DNA of 6,865 nt from Thermodesulfobacteriales bacterium (lineage in GTDB: Bacteria > Desulfobacterota > Thermodesulfobacteria > Thermodesulfobacteriales > Thermodesulfatatoraceae), in contig JALSPN010000259.1 in the NCBI GenBank assembly GCA_026985945.1, forward strand, positions 1-6,865, read 5' to 3'. Below the pieces are notes generated by a model. That model saw nothing but the letters and a program-made list of their open reading frames with translations, searched no databases and was not told the origin of the DNA. The position numbers were made by a program, and so were the translations under genes. Positions 1 through 6,041 of the stretch are shown piece by piece (position 1 is the stretch's first letter; every line of letters starts with the position of its first letter).

Positions 1-75
1 GAGGAAGTGCCCCCTCAAATTGCAGAGAAGATTATTGCCGAAGTAAAAGCTCAGGAGGAGGCAGAAAAGAAATAA
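1..75 (+). CDS. C-terminal end of an unidentified protein (5' part outside window)
   Basis: The first 24 codons read open in frame 1 and end at a TAA at 73-75. The visible tail is charged and probably helical, rich in Glu, Lys and Ala, and ends in EEAEKK. Its stop codon shares one base with the ATG of the following mogA/moaB-type gene (TAATG), so the two are almost certainly co-transcribed and probably translationally coupled. The Shine-Dalgarno-like AGGAGGAG at 53-60 lies inside this tail. It is rather far from the next start (14 bases) but is the only candidate site. The fragment is too short to assign a family. The neighbouring gene makes a molybdenum-cofactor protein possible, but nothing in the residues shows this. 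Confidence 0.72.
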   Translation, partial: EEVPPQIAEKIIAEVKAQEEAEKK

Positions 76-566
76 TGGAATACACGGCCGGGGTGCTCAC
101 CCTTTCAGACAAAGGAGCCCTGGGGGAAAGGGAAGATTTATGTGGGCCCCTGATCAAAGAGGCGCTTTCGAAAGCCGGCTTTCAGGTCCTTGCCTATCGT
201 ATTCTTCCGGATGATTACGAGGAGATTCTGGTGGTCCTGCTTGACTGGGTGGATCGCAAGGGGCTCGACCTGATTATTACCACCGGGGGGACGGGGCTTT
301 CCCCCCGGGATGTTACACCTGAGGCCACCAAAGCGGCCATCGAAAAGGAAGTGCCGGGGATTTCGGAGGCCATTCGCGCTGAAGGGCTTAAACATACCCC
401 TTTTGCCATGCTAAGCCGTGGTATAGCAGGCGTAAGAAAAGAAAGCCTGATTATCAATCTTCCCGGAAGCCCCAAGGCGGTGGAAGAGTCCCTGGGCGTG
501 ATTTTGCCGGTCCTTAAACACGCGCTTGAAAAAATCAAAGGAAGCACCAAGGAATGTGCCCGTTAG
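75..566 (+). CDS. mog: MogA/MoaB-family molybdopterin adenylyltransferase
   Basis: This 163-residue protein belongs to the MoCF-biosynthesis fold family. MogA-type members activate molybdopterin in the cytoplasm by adenylylation (MPT + ATP to MPT-AMP), before MoeA inserts molybdate. The family signature TTGGTGLSPRDVTPEAT spans residues 69-85. D79 matches the essential Asp of the E. coli MogA RRDVTP motif, and the PDD at 45-47 matches the other conserved acidic site. The glycine-rich NLPGSPKAVEE segment at 128-138 is the second binding loop. RDVTP is closer to MogA than to E. coli MoaB, so adenylyltransferase activity is likely. Many genomes nevertheless label such proteins MoaB, and the symbol is uncertain. 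Length fits a stand-alone single-domain enzyme. The start overlaps the upstream stop by one base, and the universal stress gene follows after 10 bases. A moeA gene lies about 5.5 kb away on the other strand. Confidence 0.93.
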   Translation: MEYTAGVLTLSDKGALGEREDLCGPLIKEALSKAGFQVLAYRILPDDYEEILVVLLDWVDRKGLDLIITTGGTGLSPRDVTPEATKAAIEKEVPGISEAIRAEGLKHTPFAMLSRGIAGVRKESLIINLPGSPKAVEESLGVILPVLKHALEKIKGSTKECAR

Positions 567-570
567 GAGG
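565..570 (+). promoter_or_regulatory. Ribosome binding site that decides the usp start
   Basis: AGGAGG overlaps the stop codon of the upstream mog-type gene (TAG at 564-566) and lies six bases before the ATG at 577. This spacing is ideal and favours 577 over the in-frame upstream ATG at 526. It also suggests that ribosomes finishing the upstream gene can reinitiate here. Confidence 0.8.
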
Positions 571-576
571 ATAAAG

Positions 577-1008
577 ATGGATGTAAAAATTCAAAAGATA
601 GGCGTTGGTCTGGACGGTTCTACCGCCAGTTACAAGGCCTTGCAGGAGGCCCTAGATCTGGCTCAAAAACTTGAGGCCGAAGTGGTAGCCCTTCACGTTT
701 TACCGATCCCGGTGGATCTGGCAGAATACGGGGCCTCTATGGTGGAACTGGAGGCCGAATTACGCAAGGAAGCAGAAGCTATCCTGGCGCGAGCTTCAGA
801 AGAGGCCCAAAAACAGGGAATCCCCTATCAAGGGGTCATACTAGAAGGGGCTATCGCTGAAAGCATGGCCTCTTATGCCGAAAATGAAGGCCTGGATTTG
901 TTGGCTGTAGGCTATCAAGGGAAATCAAAACTTTCCGAGCTCATTATTGGAAGCGTGACCGCAAAACTCCTGGGCATCTCCAAAATTCCTCTTCTGGTGA
1001 TAAAATAA
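577..1008 (+). CDS. Universal stress protein (UspA family), single domain, ATP-binding type
   Basis: This is a 143-residue single Usp domain, a cytoplasmic alpha/beta fold that usually dimerises. The N-terminal strand IGVGLDGSTAS (residues 8-18) carries the conserved Asp at 13. The C-terminal nucleotide loop G112-x2-G115-x9-G125-S126 fits the classic G-2x-G-9x-G(S/T) pattern, so ATP binding is predicted, unlike in UspA-type members that lack it. I chose the ATG at 577 because a strong AGGAGG (565-570) sits six bases upstream and the protein then begins at the usual place before the first beta strand. The in-frame ATG at 526 would add 17 residues and overlap the preceding gene by 41 bases. The gene lies 10 bases after the molybdenum cofactor gene and 31 bases before the DUF1844 gene. 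Its physiological role cannot be read from the sequence. Family members act in stress survival and signalling. Confidence 0.93.
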   Translation: MDVKIQKIGVGLDGSTASYKALQEALDLAQKLEAEVVALHVLPIPVDLAEYGASMVELEAELRKEAEAILARASEEAQKQGIPYQGVILEGAIAESMASYAENEGLDLLAVGYQGKSKLSELIIGSVTAKLLGISKIPLLVIK

Positions 1009-1039
1009 TTTCACAATAAAGATCAAAACGAGGGAAAAA

Positions 1040-1315
1040 ATGGCAGAAAAAGAAGAAATCCGGGAGTTGCCACCGGTAAATTTTAGTATGTTCATTCTTT
1101 CATTGAATACTTCGGCTCTGGTGCATCTCGGAGAGATTCCTGATCCTCACACCCAGCAGAAGAAAAAAGATCTGGCCCTGGCCCGCCAGACGATAGACAT
1201 CCTTGACATGTTGCGAGAAAAAACCAGAGGCAACCTTACCAAAGAAGAAGAAAAACTTCTGGAAAACATCCTTTATGAACTTCGGCTGCTCTACCTGAAA
1301 GTAAGTGGCGGTTAA
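1040..1315 (+). CDS. DUF1844 family small protein
   Basis: This 91-residue protein matches my memory of the DUF1844 family. It has an N-terminal FSMFILSLNTSALVHLGEIPDP segment in two parts (residues 15-24 and 25-36), a charged helix with ARQTIDILDMLREKT (48-62), and the hallmark GNLTKEEEKLLENILYELR (64-82). No signal peptide or membrane helix is convincing. The hydrophobic FSMFILSL stretch is too short, and the protein looks like a small all-helical bundle. The family has no established function that I know of. The start ATG has GAGGG at 1030-1034 five bases upstream. Its last 11 bases overlap the start of ispE, so the two are translationally tied. In related bacteria small DUF1844 genes occur beside housekeeping genes. 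A functional link with isoprenoid synthesis is possible but unproven. Family assignment is good; role unknown. Confidence 0.85.
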   Translation: MAEKEEIRELPPVNFSMFILSLNTSALVHLGEIPDPHTQQKKKDLALARQTIDILDMLREKTRGNLTKEEEKLLENILYELRLLYLKVSGG

Positions 1316-2147
1316 AATTAAAGCCCCTGCAAAGATTAACCTTGCCCTTCGTGTGCTTTTTCGTCGCGAAGACGGTTATCACGAATTATATACCATATTT
1401 CAGAAAATAACCCTTTTTGACCACCTGATGATTGAACTAACCGATCCCCCTTTTTTAAAGCTTGAGGTTTCTGGTGAAAGAGTCCCTGCCGGGGAGGAAA
1501 ATCTTTGTCTTCGGGCGGCCCGGAAATACCAGGAAAGGACAGGCCTTCATTTTGGGATGAATCTCAGACTTCAGAAAAACATTCCGGTGGGGGCGGGCCT
1601 TGGGGGAGGAAGCAGTGACGCGGCGGCGGTCCTTCTCTTCCTGGAAAGGCGTTTTAGGGCTTTGGGAGATAAAGAATTGTTTGCTCTGGGAAGGGAGCTT
1701 GGAGCAGATGTGCCTTTTTTTCTCTTTCCTTACAGCACGGCCCTTGGCAGAGGGGTGGGCGAAAAACTCTCTGCCTGGCCCACTTATCCGGCCTGGTATG
1801 TAATTTTGAGCCCGCCAGTTCAAATTTCTACCGCCTGGGCGTATCAAAATTTGAGGTTGACAACTCCTTCTGAACCCCCTAATTATGAGCCGGGCCAGCC
1901 CTTGTGGAAGCAGGGGCTGGTTAATGATTTTGAATCCCTGATTTTTGAGCTCTACCCGGAACTTAAAAGGCGCAAAGAGGCCCTCATTGAAAAAGGGGCC
2001 AGGGCGGCTTTACTTTCCGGGAGTGGGGCCAGTATTTTTGGAGTTTTTGAAGATGAAGCTACGGCTAAGGAAGCCTTTCGTGCTTTTTGTCAGGAAGGGG
2101 AAAGAGCCTTCCTGGCAACTAATTATATCCCTGAGGGGGGATCGTAA
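1305..2147 (+). CDS. ispE: 4-diphosphocytidyl-2-C-methyl-D-erythritol kinase
   Basis: IspE phosphorylates CDP-methylerythritol at the 2-OH with ATP, the fourth step of the MEP route to IPP and DMAPP. The 280-residue protein is a complete cytoplasmic GHMP kinase of normal length. The N-terminal [11 protein letters not shown] (7-17) holds the catalytic Lys10, and DGYHEL (23-28) is typical of IspE. The ATP loop [15 protein letters not shown] spans 94-108. The catalytic Asp135 lies in GADVPFF, and the third GHMP motif LSGSGAS is at 237-243, after a conserved NDFE at 208-211. The start is a GTG at 1305, inside the end of the DUF1844 gene. No good Shine-Dalgarno precedes it, so translation probably depends on coupling across the 11-base overlap. 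A later start would delete the conserved AKIN motif. The stop TAA shares its last base with the prs ATG. Confidence 0.97.
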   Translation: MAVKIKAPAKINLALRVLFRREDGYHELYTIFQKITLFDHLMIELTDPPFLKLEVSGERVPAGEENLCLRAARKYQERTGLHFGMNLRLQKNIPVGAGLGGGSSDAAAVLLFLERRFRALGDKELFALGRELGADVPFFLFPYSTALGRGVGEKLSAWPTYPAWYVILSPPVQISTAWAYQNLRLTTPSEPPNYEPGQPLWKQGLVNDFESLIFELYPELKRRKEALIEKGARAALLSGSGASIFGVFEDEATAKEAFRAFCQEGERAFLATNYIPEGGS

Positions 2148-3094
2148 TGTTTATCAATCATCTGAAGATTTTTACCGGTAATGCCAATCCGGAGCTGGCC
2201 CGAGAAATTTCAGCCTATCTCAGCATTCCTCTGGGGCAGGCGGTGGTTAAAACTTTTAGTGATGGAGAAATTTACGTAGAAATCAAAGAGAATGTGCGCG
2301 GGGCTGATGTATTTGTGATCCAGCCTACCTGTCCACCGGTTAATGATCATCTGATGGAACTCCTGATCATGGTGGATGCTCTAAGGCGAGCCTCAGCAAG
2401 GAGGATAACAGCTGTCATGCCATATTATGGCTATGCCCGTCAGGATCGCAAAGTGGTCCCTCGCACCCCTATTACTGCCAAATTGGTGGCTAATTTAATC
2501 ACCGTTGCTGGGGCAAGGAGAGTGCTCACCATTGACCTTCATGCCGGGCAAATCCAGGGATTTTTTGACATTCCAGTAGATCATCTCTACGCCGCTCCGG
2601 TCCTGATTCAGTATCTCAAAGAGGAATTTCGCGGCAAAGATTTAGTTATCGTCTCTCCTGATGCCGGAGGGGTGGAGAGGGCCCGGGCTTATGCCAAAAG
2701 GCTTGAGGCCGGTCTGGCCATTATAGACAAAAGGCGTTTGCGGCCCAATGAAAGTGAAGTAATGAACGTGGTGGGAGACGTAAAAGGCAAGGTGGCCATA
2801 ATTCTTGATGACATGATTGACACCGCCGGCACCATGTGCAAGGCCGCAGAAGCCCTTGAGGAGCGGGGAGCCAGGGAAGTCCACGGGATGGCTACTCATC
2901 CGGTCCTTTCCGGCCCGGCCCTTGAACGCATCAAGAAATCTCCCATGAAAAGTGTAGTCGTTACGGATACCATCCCTCTGCGGGAGGAAGCCCAAAAAAT
3001 CAAAAAGATCAAGGTCCTTTCGGTGGCCAGGCTATTAGGGGAGGCTATCCGACGCATCCACAACGACGATTCCGTAAGCTCCCTTTTTGTATAG
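2147..3094 (+). CDS. prs: Ribose-phosphate pyrophosphokinase (PRPP synthase), class I
   Basis: Prs transfers pyrophosphate from ATP to ribose 5-phosphate, giving PRPP for purine, pyrimidine, NAD, histidine and tryptophan synthesis. The 315 residues are the usual length for the bacterial class I enzyme. Visible landmarks are [10 protein letters not shown] (37-46), the flexible-loop region with [11 protein letters not shown] (92-102), [20 protein letters not shown] (130-149) with the metal-binding His132, [10 protein letters not shown] (170-179), the catalytic-loop Lys195, and the PRPP-binding loop DDMIDTAGT (221-229). The C-terminus ends in the familiar [17 protein letters not shown] at 2133-2140 lies six bases before the ATG, which overlaps the ispE stop by one base. 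The ispE-prs pair also occurs in E. coli. Nothing suggests loss of activity. Confidence 0.98.
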   Translation: MFINHLKIFTGNANPELAREISAYLSIPLGQAVVKTFSDGEIYVEIKENVRGADVFVIQPTCPPVNDHLMELLIMVDALRRASARRITAVMPYYGYARQDRKVVPRTPITAKLVANLITVAGARRVLTIDLHAGQIQGFFDIPVDHLYAAPVLIQYLKEEFRGKDLVIVSPDAGGVERARAYAKRLEAGLAIIDKRRLRPNESEVMNVVGDVKGKVAIILDDMIDTAGTMCKAAEALEERGAREVHGMATHPVLSGPALERIKKSPMKSVVVTDTIPLREEAQKIKKIKVLSVARLLGEAIRRIHNDDSVSSLFV

Positions 3095-3101
3095 TCTTTT
3101 G

Positions 3102-3109
3102 AAGGAGGT
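3102..3109 (+). promoter_or_regulatory. Strong ribosome binding site of rplY
   Basis: AAGGAGGT is an eight-base match to the anti-Shine-Dalgarno consensus, with its GGAGG core seven bases before the ATG at 3116. It is the strongest site in the window and suits a ribosomal protein gene. Its neighbours ispE and pth have weak sites and seem to rely on coupling. Confidence 0.8.
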
Positions 3110-3115
3110 TAAACC

Positions 3116-3748
3116 ATGAAGACTGTTGAGATGAGTGCCTCGGTAAGGCACAAGACCGGTAAGGAAATAGCACGCAAGCTCCGCAATCAGGGGCTTATCC
3201 CGGGCATTATCTATGGCCCCGGATCAGAGCCGGTTCCCCTGGCGGTGAAAGCTAACGAGCTTAAGAAAGTCCTTTATCGCTATCGTGGGGAACAGATCCT
3301 TTTCAATCTTACTCTGGAAGACAATGGTTCTACCGCCCAGAAACTGGCTCTGGTAAAGGAGCTCCAGTATCACCCGGTAACTGATGAGATAATTCACGTG
3401 GATTTTTACGAAATTTCTATGGAGCGCGAGGTTGAGGTAGAGGTCCCGATCGTAATTGTTGGAAAGGCTAAGGGAGTAGAGACTGGTGGCCATCTCCAGC
3501 AACTTCTTCACACCATGACGGTGGCGTGTCTGCCCGGGGCAATTCCTGACAAAATAGAGGTAGATGTTACCGAACTCGAGATGGGAGACGTGCTCCACGT
3601 GCGGGATCTTACTCCACCTGAAGGGGTGCGCTATCTTGATAATCCTGATGAACCGGTGGTAACCATTCTTGCCCCTGAGGAAGAGAAAGTAGAAGAAGCC
3701 GAAGAAGGTACCACAGAAGAAACCTCTGGGGCCACCTCAGAAGAATAA
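3116..3748 (+). CDS. rplY: 50S ribosomal protein L25, general stress protein CTC type
   Basis: This ribosomal protein binds 5S rRNA in the large-subunit central protuberance. The 210 residues make it the long two-domain CTC/TL5 form rather than the short E. coli form. An N-terminal L25 domain runs from about 4 to 95, with GKEIARKLRNQGLIPGIIYG at 15-34. A C-terminal TL5 domain runs from about 100 to 187, with GGHLQQLLHTMTVACLP at 124-140. An acidic tail of about 25 residues (EEEKVEEAEE and on) closes the protein and is typical of this form. A near-perfect Shine-Dalgarno AAGGAGGT (3102-3109) precedes the ATG, consistent with high expression. The gene lies 21 bases after prs, and pth starts at the base following its stop codon. 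The symbol ctc would be equally fair. Confidence 0.96.
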   Translation: MKTVEMSASVRHKTGKEIARKLRNQGLIPGIIYGPGSEPVPLAVKANELKKVLYRYRGEQILFNLTLEDNGSTAQKLALVKELQYHPVTDEIIHVDFYEISMEREVEVEVPIVIVGKAKGVETGGHLQQLLHTMTVACLPGAIPDKIEVDVTELEMGDVLHVRDLTPPEGVRYLDNPDEPVVTILAPEEEKVEEAEEGTTEETSGATSEE

Positions 3749-4369
3749 ATGCCCACATACTCCTGGCTCTGGGTGGGCCTCGGGAATCCGGGGCCCCGTT
3801 ATCGGTTAACGCGCCACAACTTTGGCTTTTTGGTGCTTGAGGCCTTTGCCGCTGAAAAGGGTTTAGTCTTTGAAAAGGGTCCTTTCGAAAGCGAAATAGC
3901 CACCTACAGAGACGTTTTCCTGCTGAAACCTCAGACTTTTATGAATCTTTCCGGAGAGGCGGTGGCCCCGTGGGCTGAAAAACTGAAAATTACTCCTGAA
4001 CGGATCCTGGTAATGCATGACGATCTGGATTTGCCCCTTGGCAGGATAAAATTTACCCCTAAAGGGGGAGCAGGAGGTCACAGAGGAGTTCTTTCCATTA
4101 TAGAACACCTGGGAACCAGAGAATTTCCCCGGCTGAAGCTGGGAATAGGGAGACCTCCTGAAGGAATACCGGTGCGGGAATATGTCCTTTCGCCCTTTTC
4201 GGAAGAAGAATGGCCCCTGGTGGAAAAGGTGATCGGAAGGGCGTTAGAAGCCCTTGATTTTCTCCTGCTAGAAGGCCTTTCAAAGGCCATGAGCCGCTTT
4301 AACCGCGCTGATTTGAGCTTTTGCATAGCCCCTCCCCACGGGGGGAGGACGGGGAGTGAAAGCTCATAA
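3749..4369 (+). CDS. pth: Peptidyl-tRNA hydrolase
   Basis: Pth cleaves the ester bond of peptidyl-tRNAs that drop off the ribosome, recycling tRNA. The 206-residue protein has the family blocks in order. VGLGNPGPRYRLTRHNFGF (9-27) holds Asn13 and the catalytic His23. KPQTFMNLSG (60-69) holds Asn66. HDDLDLPLG (90-98) holds Asp91, the partner of the catalytic His. GGAGGHRG (106-113) is the fourth block and KLGIGRP (130-136) follows. In E. coli the fourth block is GGHGGHNG with the tRNA-binding Asn114; here that position is Arg112, a notable substitution. The C-terminus runs about 20 residues past the usual SRFN end and is encoded by a GC-rich inverted repeat. No clear Shine-Dalgarno precedes the ATG, which directly follows the rplY stop, so coupling is likely. 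Assignment is secure. Confidence 0.96.
   Translation: MPTYSWLWVGLGNPGPRYRLTRHNFGFLVLEAFAAEKGLVFEKGPFESEIATYRDVFLLKPQTFMNLSGEAVAPWAEKLKITPERILVMHDDLDLPLGRIKFTPKGGAGGHRGVLSIIEHLGTREFPRLKLGIGRPPEGIPVREYVLSPFSEEEWPLVEKVIGRALEALDFLLLEGLSKAMSRFNRADLSFCIAPPHGGRTGSESS
4331..4348 (+). repeat. Perfect GC-rich inverted repeat near the 3' end of pth
   Basis: The arms CCTCCCC (4331-4337) and GGGGAGG (4342-4348) flank a four-base loop, ACGG. The RNA hairpin would have seven pairs, six of them G-C. It lies inside pth, about 20 bases before the stop codon, and has no U-run after it, so it is not a canonical intrinsic terminator. It may stabilise the 3' end of the upstream transcript or partly block read-through into carD, or be chance in a variable protein tail. 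Confidence 0.45.
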
Positions 4370-4504
4370 TACTTCCGACTTCCACTTCCCGCCCCCTTTC
4401 TGACAGAGGGACTTAACCGGGAATTTGGAGAAATTTTGGTTAATTCCCAAAAGCCCATTTTAGTGGTAAAATTTTATAAAATAATTTTTGGCGGGAGGTT
4501 TGCC
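4370..4504 (+). promoter_or_regulatory. Intergenic leader and probable promoter region of carD
   Basis: This 135-base gap is the only sizeable non-coding stretch on the + strand. Its second half is AT-rich, unlike the flanking genes. Candidate -10 boxes are TAAAAT (4467-4472) and TATAAA (4475-4480), each five of six to consensus. A weak -35 candidate TTCCCA (4444-4449) sits 17 bases before the first. A small inverted repeat TTTTGG (4434-4439) / CCAAAA (4447-4452) with a seven-base loop overlaps that -35 candidate and could be an operator or chance. CCCTTT / AGAGGG around 4395-4411 could form a weak hairpin. I see no U-tailed terminator. The region therefore plausibly starts a separate carD transcript. 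Confidence 0.4.
4493..4498 (+). promoter_or_regulatory. Ribosome binding site that decides the carD start
   Basis: GGGAGG lies six bases before the ATG at 4505. It supports that start over an in-frame TTG at 4436, which would add 23 residues with no family resemblance and would run through the putative promoter. Confidence 0.75.
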
Positions 4505-4987
4505 ATGTTCAGTGTAGGTGACATGGCCGTTTATCCTGCTCATGGCGTGGGGGTCATTGAAGCAGAGGAAAAAAAAGTAATTGGTGGGGTGGAGAAGACT
4601 TTTTTTGTGATGCGAATTCTTGACAATGACATGACCGTTCTCATCCCCAAGGATAACATTGACCGCATTGGCCTGCGAAGCATCATTTCCAAAGAAGAGG
4701 CAAACAAGGTTTACGATATCCTGCGCGAGAAAAAGGTAAGTTTCAACCACCAGACCTGGAACCGGCGTTATCGAGAATACATGGAAAAGATCAAAAGCGG
4801 TTCTATTTACGAACTGGCCCAGGTTCTAAGAGACCTTCACATCATAAGCCGGGACAAACAGCTCTCTTTTGGAGAACGGCGCATGCTGGATACGGCCAAA
4901 AGTCTTCTGGTTAAGGAGTTGTCTCTGGCGGAAGGCCTTGAAGAAAAGCAGATCGAAGAAAAAATCAATTCCATGTTGGGCGGGTAA
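4505..4987 (+). CDS. CarD/CdnL-family transcriptional regulator
   Basis: CarD-family proteins bind the RNA polymerase beta subunit and stabilise the open promoter complex, often at rRNA and other growth-related promoters. With the ATG at 4505 the protein has 160 residues, a normal length for the stand-alone form. The N-terminal Tudor-like RNAP-interacting domain (about 1-62) begins FSVGDMAVYPAHGVGVIEA in two blocks (2-10, 11-20) and continues with the conserved IPKDNIDRIGLRSI (47-60). The helical DNA-facing domain (about 65-155) has WNRRYREYMEKIKSG (85-99). Its Trp85 aligns with the tryptophan that wedges into the minor groove at the upstream edge of the bubble in Mycobacterium CarD. ALxxLRDL-like and GERRMLDTAKSLLV (123-136) segments are also typical. 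It is followed after 16 bases by the PIN/TRAM gene, a pairing common in bacteria with both. I leave the symbol blank because carD and cdnL are used inconsistently. Confidence 0.95.
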   Translation: MFSVGDMAVYPAHGVGVIEAEEKKVIGGVEKTFFVMRILDNDMTVLIPKDNIDRIGLRSIISKEEANKVYDILREKKVSFNHQTWNRRYREYMEKIKSGSIYELAQVLRDLHIISRDKQLSFGERRMLDTAKSLLVKELSLAEGLEEKQIEEKINSMLGG

Positions 4988-5003
4988 TGATGGAGGGTAA
5001 TGG

Positions 5004-6041
5004 GTGGTCAAACACCTCTTGATAGCCCTTCTGGTCCTTGTTTGCAGCCTTTTAGGCTATTTCTCTTTTAAGAATCTTCCCCAGGCCAGCGGTTATCCCT
5101 GGCTTCCTTATCTCGGGCTGGTGGTAGGAGCCGGGATAGCTGGCCTTGCCATCTTTATCGAAAGGCTTTTTCGCAAGGTTCCTCTTCCAGTAATCATTGG
5201 CGGTGCGGTGGGGCTTTTTTTAGGGCTGGGGCTGGCCCGGCTCCTTTCTCTTGTTTTTGAACAGCTTAATTCCGGCCTTTTTAGTGCCTTCCTTTACGGT
5301 CTGCTCTCGGTCTTTTTCGGCTACCTGGGGCTGGTCCTGGGGGGAAAAAAATTCCAAGAATTCCGTATGCCAGGGAGCGTTTCCAATGCGGTCTCTTTTG
5401 TTTCCAAACATTTTCCCAAGAGGGAATGCCCCAAGGTAGTTGACACCAGTGCCATTATAGACGGCCGCCTGGCAGATCTCTGTGAAACAGGATGGGTCGA
5501 TGGCCCTCTCATAATTCCTCAATTTGTCCTGGCAGAACTTCAGCATATTGCAGACAGCCCTGATCCCAACAAACGGGCTCGTGGTCGAAGGGGGCTTGAC
5601 ACCTTACACCGCATTCAGGAGGCTGGCACGGTAGAAGTGCGGATCGTGGAGCAGGATTACCCCCATCTCAAAGAGATAGACGATAAGCTGGTAGAGCTTT
5701 GCAAAGAAATTGGGGCCAAACTCATCACCACCGATTACAATCTCAATAAAATTGCGCGGCTCAAAGGGGTTCCGGTGCTCAACATTAACGAGCTGGCCCT
5801 GGCCTTAAAACCCATAGTTACCCCTGGAGAGACGCTCAAGATACATCTGCTAAAAGAGGGGAAGGAAAAACACCAGGGAGTTGGTTATCTTGAGGATGGC
5901 ACCATGGTGGTGGTCGAAAACGGGCGCCCTTTTATCGGAAAAGAGGTAGAAATCGTGGTCACGAGCCTCCTCCAGACCCCTGCTGGAAGGATTGTATTTG
6001 GCCGCTTAAAAGAGGCCCCTTCCAAAAAGGCCGTGGCTTAG
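5004..6041 (+). CDS. Membrane-anchored PIN/TRAM domain protein (YacL-like)
   Basis: The 345-residue protein has three parts. Four hydrophobic segments (about 4-20, 33-52, 61-86, 91-113) anchor it in the inner membrane. A PIN nuclease-like domain follows at about 144-265. Its expected acidic residues are present: Asp147 (VVDTSAIIDGR), Glu178 (VLAELQ), Asp226/227 (EIDDKLVELC) and Asp244 (TTDYNLN), so metal-dependent RNase activity is plausible. A TRAM RNA-binding domain occupies about 273-335 (GETLKIHLLKEGKEKHQGVGYLEDG in parts). The architecture matches Bacillus YacL. Target RNA is not known from sequence. The start is the GTG at 5004, six bases after GGAGGG (4992-4997). The ATG at 5000 is in another frame and a TAA at 4998 bars longer starts. 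In many genomes ispD/ispF follow this gene; here its stop overlaps the end of convergent moeA. Confidence 0.94.
   Translation: MVKHLLIALLVLVCSLLGYFSFKNLPQASGYPWLPYLGLVVGAGIAGLAIFIERLFRKVPLPVIIGGAVGLFLGLGLARLLSLVFEQLNSGLFSAFLYGLLSVFFGYLGLVLGGKKFQEFRMPGSVSNAVSFVSKHFPKRECPKVVDTSAIIDGRLADLCETGWVDGPLIIPQFVLAELQHIADSPDPNKRARGRRGLDTLHRIQEAGTVEVRIVEQDYPHLKEIDDKLVELCKEIGAKLITTDYNLNKIARLKGVPVLNINELALALKPIVTPGETLKIHLLKEGKEKHQGVGYLEDGTMVVVENGRPFIGKEVEIVVTSLLQTPAGRIVFGRLKEAPSKKAVA

Noticed and set aside
526..576. In-frame ATG extension of the universal stress gene by 17 residues
   Set aside because: It would overlap the preceding gene by 41 bases, has no good ribosome site, and adds a basic segment ahead of the normal first beta strand. 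The ATG at 577 has AGGAGG at ideal spacing.
1009..1039. Promoter for DUF1844-ispE in the 31-base gap after usp
   Set aside because: The gap is AT-rich but has no paired -35 and -10 boxes; it is explained by the ribosome site GAGGG alone.
1455..1847. Long antisense reading frame across ispE, and similar ones across prs, rplY and pth
   Set aside because: Their translations show no recognisable family and they lie fully inside well-supported genes.
616..3337. Shared 12-mer GGTTCTACCGCC at 616-627 and 3326-3337
   Set aside because: Both copies encode Gly-Ser-Thr-Ala in unrelated proteins and the flanks differ. A single short match is expected by chance or codon preference.
4436..4504. TTG-started extension of the CarD-family protein
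   Set aside because: The extra 23 residues do not resemble the family, the DNA is AT-rich and promoter-like, and GGGAGG sits just before the ATG at 4505.
4987..5022. Tiny 11-codon reading frame starting ATGATG at the carD stop
   Set aside because: It has no ribosome site of its own and overlaps the PIN/TRAM start. It looks like a by-product of the TAATGATG stop-start sequence.
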